Positions 12,001 to 22,195 of a DNA stretch of 64,000 nt are shown piece by piece. The stretch is from contig JH720355.1 of NCBI GenBank assembly GCA_000231825.2, forward strand, positions 1-64,000. Reading direction: 5' to 3'. A program made the position numbers and the translations under genes. This DNA is from Tetrahymena elliotti 4EA (Eukaryota; Ciliophora; Oligohymenophorea; Hymenostomatida; Tetrahymenidae). The notes beneath the pieces are model-generated. The model was not told the origin of the DNA. It made no database searches and was given only the letters and a program-made list of their open reading frames with translations. The first letter of the stretch is position 1. Every line of letters begins with the position of its first letter.

Positions 12001-14513
12001 GGCAGTTGAGTCTTAATTTGAAAAAGTAATTAAATACAATTTATTTATAAGCAAAATATTGATAAAATTTATTATTAGTTGGGGTAAAAAGAATGAGTGC
12101 ATCACAGATTAATCTCTCATCTATATTAAAGATTTCTTATTAACCAATAAAAATCTTAAATTGTTTGATATAAATCTAAAGAATTGGGAATAAGGCTCTA
12201 TCAATTCTATAACATAATTCATAGAAGCAATAAATCAATAGTAAAAGCTTCAAACATTAGTCTTAAACTTAGCTAAGTAAATCTAAATTTAATATTGAAA
12301 TCTATATAATGTTAAATAAAATTAATTATATTAAGTTGGGGAGTTTTCAATAGCACCTTGGTTGGAGACAGTATAGAAAAAATTCTAGAAAAAAATGGAG
12401 AATAAATCTAACATCTTAAAATAAATTTTTCAAAGTAATTTGTAGTTTAAATTTTATTTTTAACTAAAAATTATTTAAATATCACCAAGGTCTTATAAAT
12501 TACATTAAAAAAACGTATCGGACAGCAATCTTAAAAAAATATTTACAAACATAAGCAAAATTAATGAACTAACTACATTCCATCTCAATCTATCAAAGTA
12601 AATAATTAAAATAAAAAATTCTTATTTCTAACAATTATTGAAACAAAAAACAACAGTTGGGGTCAAAATAATGAATTAATTACTGATGATTGTCTATAAG
12701 ATTTTAACTAAATCTTCTCTAAGAAAAAGCTAAAGTCATTAACCCTCAAAATTAAAAAGTAATTTTATTAATGAATTTACTAAATCTAAAAAATTCTTAA
12801 ATAAAGCTGGGGATGTGAGAACTCTAGAATCACTAATGCATTTATCCCAAATCTAATATAGCAAATGTCAAACTTGAATGACCTTGAAAATATCTATTTA
12901 AATTTTGCAGGAATGGGATAGTTTGTCTCTGATAACAAAATTGGTAATTAAGAAGCAATAAAGCAGATAGGAGAGTAGTTACTGAAATCTAAAAAATTAA
13001 AAACTATTAAAATTAACATGAATGAGTAATAAAAATTAAATATTTATTTTTTTAAACTTTATTAAAATCAATAGTTGGAAATCAGAGACTGATGAAGAGT
13101 GTATCTTAGATATATTTAAATAGCTTTAAAAAACGCCTCAACCAATGGAAATCTAATTATAAATAGCAGGGTATTACATATAAAATAAACTGAATAATTT
13201 TTATTAAAAATAAAAAATAATAAGATGGTTTCAAAATAAAGATAATTTCACAAAACAATATTCTTAGTATGCAAATTAAATTATTGAATCTAAGTCAATT
13301 CAGAAACTTAATTTTAACTTCTCTAAGTAATTTTATTCTAAATTTTATTTGTTATTTAAAATTTAATTTTGAAAAAAAAGTTGGGTGAGTATTTAATCAG
13401 CAATTGAAGCTCAAAATATTTATTTCAAGATGTTTTAGTTAGAAAACGTGGTAGATCTAACTCTAGACTTCTCAAAGTAAATTATTTTTACTTGATGAAT
13501 AAACATTTAAAAATTAAATTTATTTTAGATGGAATAAGCTACAAGATAATTTCGAATCAGATTTAATTGCTTTATTGTAGAATTTACAAGAATTCTAAAA
13601 CTTGAAATCTTTGGATTTAAATCTCTCATAGTAATATTTTTCTTTATATTTTTTTATTAAAATGATTTCTATGAACAGCGAATTGAACTAAGATTTGGAT
13701 GTTTCAAGAAATTTAAAAACTCAATTAGAGCTATTTTTAACAAAGCTAATTTAAATAGAAACACTTAAACTAAACTTAAAAGGGTAAATCATTTTTCTTA
13801 AAAGTTTTATTTAAACATCATTTAAAAAAAAGTTGGAGATTCAAAAATTCAGATATATAAAATGAAGTTATAGAGCATATCTTTTTAGGAGTATCTCGTC
13901 TTATAAAACTAAGAACATTAAATCTAAATATGGATGAGTAATATTAAAAATTAATTTGTTGAAATTAATAAATTTAATTTGTTAAAATATTATTTTTTTA
14001 TTTGAAAAAATTAGTTGGAATTAAAATATTGAAATAACAAAGGCTAACTTTGAAATATTAAGTAAAAACTTAAAAGACTTGAGGATTTTATCTAAGCTTC
14101 ATTTGAGTTTTGAAAAGTAAATAGCAATTTTAAGTAAGAAAGATAAAATTTAATTACAAAATTTTATAAACAGCTGGTACTTGCAATCAAACAAGATTTC
14201 AAACATTTCGTAGTCTAACAGCTCTAAAAATTAAAATGAAGATTTAATTTTTTAGCAATATAACTTTTTAATAGACAGATTAGTGGAAATTATAAACAAT
14301 GCTAAATTCCTTGATTACTTCTTCTTAAATATACAAAAGTAAATAATTTAATTATATATTTCAGTTTATTCAATTTAATTAAATATCAAAAATAGTTGGC
14401 CATTTATCAATAAAAAATTGCTTTTTTCCTTAGAATCAACTTTAAGTAACTTGAACATATAGCATAAATTAGTTGGAAAACTCTTCAGTAGTAACACTGT
14501 TATGACTTTTTGA
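3024..14513 (+). CDS. Giant protein kinase with MORN repeats and leucine-rich tail
   Basis: One long gene of about 30 exons, roughly 3,000 residues, with TGA at 14511-14513. Residues encoded by 3024-6720 are Q/N/S-rich and disordered. A kinase domain follows (about 6820-7840). It has a glycine loop IGRGSFGLVFKV, the lysine in ERAIKV, the catalytic loop HRDIKPDN and DFGE; the usual APE is replaced by SPT. Exon 8292-8658 encodes MORN-type repeats (YEG...HGRG, YEGF...HGLGKF, YEGQF...HGKGEI). From about 9230 the protein is leucine-rich and AMN1-like (LDLSNS, LDVSQCP). From 11213 it becomes about 19 short modules that typically end LxLNLxK and begin NWG. Selected introns: 3582-3798, 6721-6745, 7944-8291, 11159-11212, 11306-11429, 11535-11594 and 11703-11764. 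The kinase residues suggest it is active; the MORN and LRR parts suggest membrane and protein binding. Substrate is unknown. The 25-nt intron at 6721 joins the disordered part to the kinase. If that junction is wrong, two genes are present, the second perhaps starting near 6678. Confidence 0.72.
6820..7840 (+). other. Protein kinase domain within the giant gene
   Basis: Sub-feature marking the kinase core. Visible landmarks in order are the glycine-rich loop (about 6850), the ATP-anchoring lysine (about 6918), an intron of about 60 nt starting after 7180, the HRDIKPDN catalytic loop (about 7310) and DFGE (about 7368). The activation segment is long and basic. A hydrophobic F-helix DIYSLGLVF supports a folded domain. 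The family within the kinome is not clear by eye. Confidence 0.8.
11213..14513 (+). repeat. Array of about 19 LRR-like module exons in identical phase
   Basis: The exons here are mostly 95-110 nt (about 35 residues). Each starts with one nucleotide that completes a codon begun in the exon before, so every intron is phase 2. The joint usually encodes LNLxK/N followed by W and a polar residue: NWG, DWK, GWF, NWV, KWN, GWR, DWN, NWY, NWP. Introns are 45-125 nt. Exon 12080-12281 is double length and holds the same joint, LKNWEQ, without an intron, as expected if an intron was lost. A second double exon lies at about 12808-13027. This is direct sequence evidence of growth by exon duplication. Confidence 0.75.
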
Positions 14514-14948
14514 TTCTAAAATAAAAAAAACTTTTAAACAAACAAATAAACAAACTGATAAAGCATACATATTACACAAAATTTCTAATAGAAAATGAGT
14601 GAGTAATAAACTTAATAGAGTAGCAAAACAAGTAAATAATAATTAATAATAAACCTTTTTCAAATGATCTATAATATATATTTACAATATAAACATAAAA
14701 TTAAAATAATTTGCTTAGATTAGTTAAAATAAAATATTAATATAAATAATTGTAAAGAAAATTAATATAAATAATAAATAAAGTTTTCGTCTTCTTTAAT
14801 CTTTCTATAATATAATGTTATTAATCTACTAAATTCATTTTTGAACACCTTTTCATCTATTCTCTTTTTATTGTAAAAAATCCTATGAAAAATATATTAT
14901 TATTGAAATTTAAATGTAATTTAATTAATTTATTCCTTAATCAATCAA
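14514..14948. other. Convergent intergenic spacer
   Basis: 435 nt between the 3' ends of the kinase/LRR gene (+) and a minus-strand gene. AT-rich with several AATAAA-like strings. Nothing else was recognised; it presumably holds both 3' UTRs. Confidence 0.6.
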
Positions 14949-17114
14949 TCAGTCATCATCAATATAATAATATTTGCTTTTCTTATTTTTTTACATTCTT
15001 AATCTAGGATCTTATTGTCTTTTTTCTTTTTCTTTCCTTTCTATTAAGGCATTTAAATTGTTTAAGATGTTTTACTATTTTTTTATTTCTTGTTAAGCTA
15101 TCTTCTTTTAATCTTTTAATTTTTAAGCTTTATCAATTACAGCCATAATGTTTATATTTTCATGGTGAAATTATTCACATGTTTAGATTAACTTTCCCAT
15201 TCCTTCAATAAGTATTTCTTTTTCATTTTCTTCATCATTCAACATTACACTTGAAAATCTATCTTAATTAGAAGAAGAAAATAAACTCTACATACTTCCC
15301 CTTTCTTCATTATGTTGTAACTATCTAGATCTTAAGCTATGTCTTGAAGAGTAGTTATAATTTACTTTTTATAAAAATATTTATTTGATTTTATTAACAA
15401 TAATTATAAAAAAATTTATGAGACATATTATTTTTATTTATGAAACTCTTTACTAACAAAATAAAGTTTGTTGACTAAAATTTAATAGATATTATTTTAG
15501 AAGACAGAAAAAATTGAAAAAAGAAAGTATTAAAATTAGATGTTTATGAAATTTAATGGCATTTATTTTATTGAATGATAAAAAGAAAAAATAACAATAA
15601 TTTAAGTGAAAAAAAGTATGAATTTTACAGTTTTAGATGGAATATGGGCTTTCAAATTTAAAATTTTATTGATTCTTAATATTGTTCATCTGAGATTGTG
15701 ATCTTTAATGTTTAATATTTTATGTTGCTTTCAAAAGATTATGTTTAACTTCTTAATCTTATATCATTTCTTTGTCTATTTTAGAAAATCTTTTTTCATC
15801 AATTTGCTTCACAACTTTAAGATAAAAGTCAAGAGTAGCATATTGGTTTTTACTTTTATTTTCCTGTTTAGCTATGATTTCTTTCATCTGCTCTTCAAGG
15901 AAGGTTAGAGCAGGAACAGATTTTTTCCTTATACTAATTTAGCTAGAAGATTTCCTCATACTTTTTTAACCAACACCAACTTAACCTGCTAAAATTGAAT
16001 TATTTTCTGATGTGCTAAAGGCCGAGCTCGTTTATTCTGAATTCATATCATTTTAATTATTTTAAACCTCTTTTGATTAATTTAATTTGGAATTTAATTA
16101 AATACTTTATATTTTTGAAAAATCTCTTGGTGTTTTGATAATTCTTTAGAATAGCTATTCTTAGTTATTGCTAGAAGTACTACTTTTTGGTACAGAGCTA
16201 ATTATTATTCTAGATTTAGATTAAAATGGAGATGATGATCGATAATTAGCAGTTACTGAGTTACTTTGTGTTTATGCAAATATGCTTAAATTACTAATAT
16301 TATTTTTAATACCTGATTGATTATTCTAATGAATATCTTATTAACTATTTGAATTACTGATCTTTTAGCTATTTTAAACAAATTCTGATATTAAGTTTGC
16401 GTCATTTTTTTTAAACTCATCCAAAATCTCTTCTTCATCAGGATTTTTGATAAATTTATCCATAAAATAATTATCAAATTTTTAAACTAACTATGGAGTA
16501 GGTTCTATTTTTTTTTTGTTTATTAGTTAATCTAAGTCTTTTTTGACTTTAGACCTTTTGATAATATAATCATAATATTTTTTACTCCAAAATTAATTTG
16601 TCAAAATGACTCCATTAGATTTGTTAGAATTAAGTCTTCTATATTCTTAATAAATAATTTCGTCATTAATATTTTAATCATTATTAGAAATATATTTGAT
16701 TCTATTCATTTTTTTTTCTATCTTTTCAAGCAAGTCATTTTTTTATTCATCCTTGTTTTTTAATAACTTATCTCCATCTTTCACAAATGCTTCAAAAGTT
16801 TTTTTTCTTTGGAGAAACCCATTTTCTTTTATAAAAGGTGGTACATTAACAGCATTTGAATAGATATTCATTTTATTCATTGAATTTTATTTTTATAACT
16901 TAGGGGAATTTTCTTAGCCCTTTACGGAATCACTTTCTTTTCTATTTTTAGAGTTACTTCGAAATAATAATCTTTCCTTATTATCTGGATGAAAAACCAC
17001 TTCTTCTGTTTCCCTTCGAAATTTAACTGACATTTTTTTATGGAGTCTGTCTGTAACTGTCTAATATCCAACTATCTAGTTAGAATCAATACTTTTTTGC
17101 TTCTCTAAATCCAT
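14949..17114 (-). CDS. Basic Q/S/N-rich hypothetical protein, two exons
   Basis: Minus strand: ATG at 17114-17112 and TGA at 14951-14949. The exons are 17114-15629 and 15364-14949, separated by a 264-nt intron (GT at 15628, AG ending 15365, phase 1). The sum is 634 codons, so 633 residues. The protein is charged, with long lysine/glutamate and glutamine/asparagine/serine runs. A probable coiled-coil region lies in the middle (LLEKIEKK, RRLNSN) and a lysine-rich helix near the C-terminus (ALIERKEKEKRQ). It ends in a YYYIDDD acidic tail. No enzyme motif or membrane segment was seen. The intron is a multiple of three and has no TGA in frame, so retention would insert 88 Phe/Ile-rich residues; its T-rich bias argues that it is spliced. 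It is divergently arranged with the SNARE gene, sharing about 0.76 kb upstream. Function is unknown. Confidence 0.68.
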
Positions 17115-17872
17115 GAGTTTATATATATATTGTTTCTACTCTTTAGTTTGATTTAAAAAGTAGCAAGTGCTTTAATAAATCTAATTTTTTTTTAGTATTT
17201 TTTGAAAAGAATTCTAAATTAAAAAATATTTATTAACCATCAATTAATTAATCTATCTTAATTACCATATTAAGACTATTAAGTATTTTAGGTATTGATA
17301 GAACATATACTTTGAATGGTTAATCATTAAATCAAATATTTGCTTTAATTTCATAAAATTAATTAATATAACTCTTCTTCAAAATGAAAAATAATTTTTT
17401 TTACCATCAAAAATGATAATTAAATACTTTAGTTTTAAATTAAAAAATATAATTAAATTTTATCTTTCCAATAATAGGTAAATAATGTAAAAACTTAAAT
17501 GCATAATTAGAGCATTAAATAAATACATAATTACATGATTCCAAATGTAAATCCTTATTTTATTAATTGAGATTTTTAATCACTTTTGTGAAAACTACTT
17601 TAAAATATATTAAAAAAATATTTTGTTAATCAGTAATTAGCATCTATTTCTTAATAAATAATAGAGAAAAAAATAGCAAGAAAATATATTTATTAACTTG
17701 TTTATTCTAAGAACCTCTAGACTTTAATTTATGGCTTTCTATTACATAATTAAATTTTGAAAGAAAAGGTATTGTCAGTACTTGAATTTTTTGATGATAA
17801 ACAAAGAGTAATAATTACAATTAAACAAAAAATAATCTGTTGATTTAAATTTAGAATTATTAAAAACTAAAG
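17115..17872. other. Divergent intergenic region (likely two promoters)
   Basis: 758 nt between a minus-strand gene and the plus-strand SNARE gene. AT-rich with no repeat or open frame of coding character. An in-frame TGA at 17792 precedes the SNARE start. Confidence 0.55.
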
Positions 17873-19042
17873 ATGATAAAATAAGGCTAATAAAGTACAA
17901 CATTTTAAGAAGAATTGAGTTCATTTGATGAAATGTTAAATGAATTCAAAAATAAATAAGACATTTAAATGAAAGGAGTTTTATTAAGTGGTTTACATAA
18001 AAAATATAAATTCATTTGCTCACTTATTGATAAGGAAATAAGTACAATTGATATGAGGAGAATGAAAAAATCCTTAAACCCCAAATTTGAAAAATTAAAA
18101 ATGTTGGAGAAGGAGCTTTTATTAGAGGCTGATATTACTTTTTTTCAAAATTTGCTTTAAGACTTTTAAGAATTATCTAAAAAATTCTATTCAGTTAAAG
18201 GAACTGAAGAAGAAATGAATTTATGTTTTAAAAAATACTTTGTAATTTTTAATAGCATGAAAGATATAAAAAAGATTCAATGTGATGGCGATACCTTAAA
18301 AAGTAAAATAGAAAAACTGCTTAAATAATATAGTATTGAAGTTGAAAAATTTTAAAAGAAGTTCTAAAATGAGATAAAATCCTACTAATAATAGGTATTA
18401 GAAAAAGATAATAAAGATTAAAAAAAATAAAACAATAGTTTCTCATCTCAAAATTCTACTGAAGGAAATAATGATAATGAAGAAGATGGAGAGGAAGAAG
18501 AAATCAGCTAAATTCCATTTATCTTAAGTTAAAATGCAAATATAAATAAAAATGGATCAATTTTAGATCATTTACATTTATCAACTGAAAAACTTGAAGA
18601 AGAGCAGCAATAATTATAAACTCTAAAAAGTTAATTATAGTAAGAATTAGTTGAGAAATAAAAGTAATAACTAATTACAGAAGAATAAATACAAAAAGAA
18701 ATTTAGGAAGAAATAAGTTTAATTTGCCAAGACATTAGTACTATAAATGCTATGATGGGTGAAATATCCAGATTAGCTAATGATTAAGACTAGCATTTTG
18801 ATTTTTTAGAATAAAACACAGAATAAACTTTATAAAATGTTATATCAGCAGAAAAAGATTTGAAAGAGGCAAGTAAGTACTAAGTCTCTTACCGTAAAAA
18901 ATTTTTCTCTGTTACAGGTGCTGCATTAGGAGGAGGGATAGGATTCCTTTTTGGAGGTATAATAGGCTCTGCTTTAGGTGCCACAGCAGGTACTGGTCTA
19001 GGAAAATTAGTTGGTTCAGCATCTTCAAAAGAAACAATATGA
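17873..19042 (+). CDS. Syntaxin-17-like Qa-SNARE
   Basis: Single exon, 390 codons, TGA at 19040-19042. The ATG at 17873 is the first in frame after an in-frame TGA at 17792. The N-terminal half is helical and charged, compatible with an Habc region, followed by an acidic Q/N-rich linker. A SNARE motif lies at about residues 280-335: heptad hydrophobics run from ISLICQDISTINAMM through EISRLAND to NVISAEKDLKEA. A glutamine sits at the expected zero layer (LANDQDQHFD), as in Qa-SNAREs. After a short basic stretch (YRKKF) come two hydrophobic segments rich in small residues (GAALGGGIGFLFGG and GSALGATAGTGLGKLVG). Two glycine-zipper segments at the C-terminus are the hallmark of syntaxin 17, the autophagosomal/ER-mitochondria Qa-SNARE, rather than of plasma-membrane syntaxins. 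A role in autophagosome or ER fusion is inferred from that architecture. Confidence 0.75.
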
Positions 19043-19741
19043 GAAAATTTTCAAGATAAATAGTTAGGAGTTAAAGTAACAAAAGGAAAAATATTATAAA
19101 AAAACAAAAAATATATAATAACTAACATATAATATGTATCATAATTAATTTAAAATATATAACAACTATTTTTACTCTTTGTTAACTAAATTTTTTAAAT
19201 ATTTCTATCACAACATATTAGTGAAAAAAATTTAATTAAAATCTAAAAAATAAAAATTTACTTCAATTGAAAAAAAATATAATTAAAAAAATATTCCTAA
19301 TATCATTAATTTGATGATATTAAAATAGGATTATTTTAGGATTCAGAAAAATTTGATATCAATTATAATTTAATGTTTTTTTACGAATATTTTGTTTGTT
19401 TCTGTAATTAATTTTGTCAAATTTTTTGATTGAAGAAGTCATATATAAATAACTTCTCCTCTTTAAAGTAGAAGTATTTCATAGATCTAATTTGTCTAGT
19501 TGAAACATAAGAATAAGCTTTCATAAATTTAGTATATACTTTGCTCAAATGTTTAGGTAATAAGATATTTAGAAGTAAAAAATCCCCTTTATCATCAAAT
19601 AATTATTAATTAATACAATAATTAATTTTTACTTCAAAATTTAACAGAAAAAATTACTACTGCTAAACTTGCTTTTATTTTTTTGATTTTTTTAGATAAA
19701 GATTTAATTAATTTTTTAAATAGAAATAGTAATAAATATTC
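19043..19741. other. Intergenic, AT-rich
   Basis: About 0.7 kb between two plus-strand genes. No supported exon, RNA gene or repeat was seen. Confidence 0.5.
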
Positions 19742-21588
19742 ATGAATTCTTAGCTATTTTCAGGATTTACATCTTAACACTAAGAATAATTTTATAATAA
19801 AAATGTGGAAGAGCTACTATTGTTAATTTCTCAAACACTTGTAATTTGCTTTAGAAAAAGTAAGGCATTTAGCTTTAAGTATTTGTTCAATAATTTTTTA
19901 ACTTTCAATTAATAGAATCAGTAGATCTTTAAAGATTTCAAAAAAAGTTCCACTAAATTTACATTTAGCTAGTTAGATTAGAATTAAATAAACTTATTTA
20001 ACCTAAATATTCTGAATCGGTTTAAGAGATTACCTCATACTTTATTTTCGATAAAGGAGGAGGTAGATCAAGCTAAAGCAAACAAGTAAAAAAATTTAAA
20101 AAACAAAGATATAAATCAATTCATTTAAATTAATATTAAAGGAAGATAACCAAAAATTAGGGAATAAAGTTATGAACTGCAGTAAAAGAATTATTGAGGA
20201 GAGTTATAATTTTTCATAGCTTAAAAAAGTGCAATCCTTCTTTTATTTGAAAACAATTTTAATTTCTTATCTTTTTTTGAAATAGGATGGGATTTCATTA
20301 ACTTTAAGCTAAAAAAGGAGTAAGTCATCCTTTTCAAAATCACCTTAGTAAAGTAATCTACAAAAGGAAAAAAATACTTAAGTGCAAAGAAATAATTCTT
20401 ATTCTTCTATTTTATCACCTAAAAGAAAATAAAGATCAGAATCTCCTTCATCCAAATTTGTAAAAACTTTAAAATAACTTTTGATTTTTAAGTGTTTTTT
20501 AACTCAAATATTTTATTTATCATTCATAAAGATTGATCTGCCTAGTTTGAAGAAATCTTCTAACTTGCTTAGGAGCTCTTCAATATCTCTTTAAAACGAT
20601 AAATCTCTTAATGTTAGCATTGATATTCATAATAACAGAATACAAATAAATAAAAGTGCTTAAAATAGCCATCGAGACAAAATAAAAAATATTAAAACTC
20701 GTCAAGAAGAGTATAGCAGTGTAAACCAAAGGCTATTATAATAAAATAAGAATATTTATTCTAAATAAATTATTATGGAAAGAAAACAGCCCTATTTGAT
20801 ATAACCTCTTTCTTAAACTATAAATACTTCTTATAACCCAACAGAGTCCCAGTAAATAATTAAATTATATTATGAAATATATAAAATACTATTTATTTAG
20901 CTTATTTCAAATAAAAATCAAATACAAAATTAAATTAAAAAATTTTTTTTTCTCCATATTTACTTAATAAAGGTCCTAAGAATTTATTAAAGAATTTAAC
21001 AATTTATAGAAAGAAAGTAATGTTGGAGGTAAAGCATATTTAGATATTTATAAATAGTCATTAAATGTTAACATTTAATTGTAGGAATAATAATAATTAT
21101 AATTATTAGATAATAAAAATCAAATCAGAATTAACCAAAAAGCTAGTTTACTTAGAAACATAGCCGCAAATAGTGTTGATAAAAAGACAAATAACTCTCC
21201 ATATAAACTTTAGCATAGTATTATATCTAAAAATATACAAATTGGAAACAGAAGATATTCTTCTTACCAATCTAATATTGATACTTTATAAAGTAATGTT
21301 TTGTAAACATAAAACACAATTTAGTAAAGAGCTCAAACTCACAGAGGTGAGTCAAAGAAAATATAACTAAATAATATAAAAATACCATAAATATAATATC
21401 AAAATAATAAAATTCTAAATAATATATAAGTTATAAAAAAAGATAAACATCTAGAACCAGTTTAAGAAAATAAAAAAATCATTTTAAATTAAAATAATTA
21501 AATTATCCACAAATTTATTCCAGCTTTAAATAATTTGCATTAAAAAGAGAACTAATAGCCTGATTAAGCACAATATAAATTAAATTGA
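19742..21588 (+). CDS. Q/S/K-rich hypothetical protein, five exons
   Basis: ATG at 19742, TGA at 21586-21588. Proposed introns are 19841-19915 (75 nt), 20182-20308 (127), 20460-20531 (72) and 20852-20972 (121). With these the exons sum to 484 codons, so 483 residues. The second intron's 3' end is the least certain, because several AG sites lie nearby and only some keep the frame. The first intron is a multiple of three without TGA and could also be coding. The middle of the protein has serine-proline-basic patches (SPKRKQRSESPSSK, SLKKSSNLLRSSS), like phosphorylated disordered regions. The C-terminus is Q/N/K-rich (QQQQLQLLDN). No domain was recognised. It lies between a SNARE gene and the convergent histidine kinase. 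Function is unknown. Confidence 0.6.
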
Positions 21589-22195
21589 ACGTAAGTAATA
21601 AATATTATGATATTTTTGATTATAAGAAAATTTAAATATTTTCTTCAATATTTAGGTCATAATTATAATAAATTATATTTAAATAATTATATTATTCTAT
21701 CATAATTTTAAAAAATCCATACATTTTATTAAATTTCATTACTAAAAGGTAATAGTTAACACAATTCAAACTATTTTAATGATCTTTGTCACAAAGCTTT
21801 ATTGTTTTCAATTAAAAAACTTAATTTAGAGTATATATTTTGTTTGGTATCTTAAATAAACATTTTATAAAATATTTTTTATTTATAAAATTTGACACCT
21901 TTTATTTTCTTTTGTTTAAGTTCACCTCAAATATAAATGATAATGAATAATTGGAAGCAAATAAATTTATTTGAAAGACATTAAATTAAAATATATAAAA
22001 TAGGTAAAATACTTTTTATGTTTTAGTAGTAATTTTTAATTTTGTTTGCTAAAAAATTTTAAAGAGCTTGTATATATTATTTATTAAAGAAAAAATGGTA
22101 AAATAAAATTAAAAAGTAGAGCTATTTTAAGAATTTTTAGTATATTCTTTATTAAGAACAAATTTAATTTATTTAGTAGATATTTTTTTAATTAA
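21589..22195. other. Convergent intergenic spacer
   Basis: About 0.6 kb between two 3' ends. AT-rich; nothing recognised beyond presumed 3' UTRs. Confidence 0.55.
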
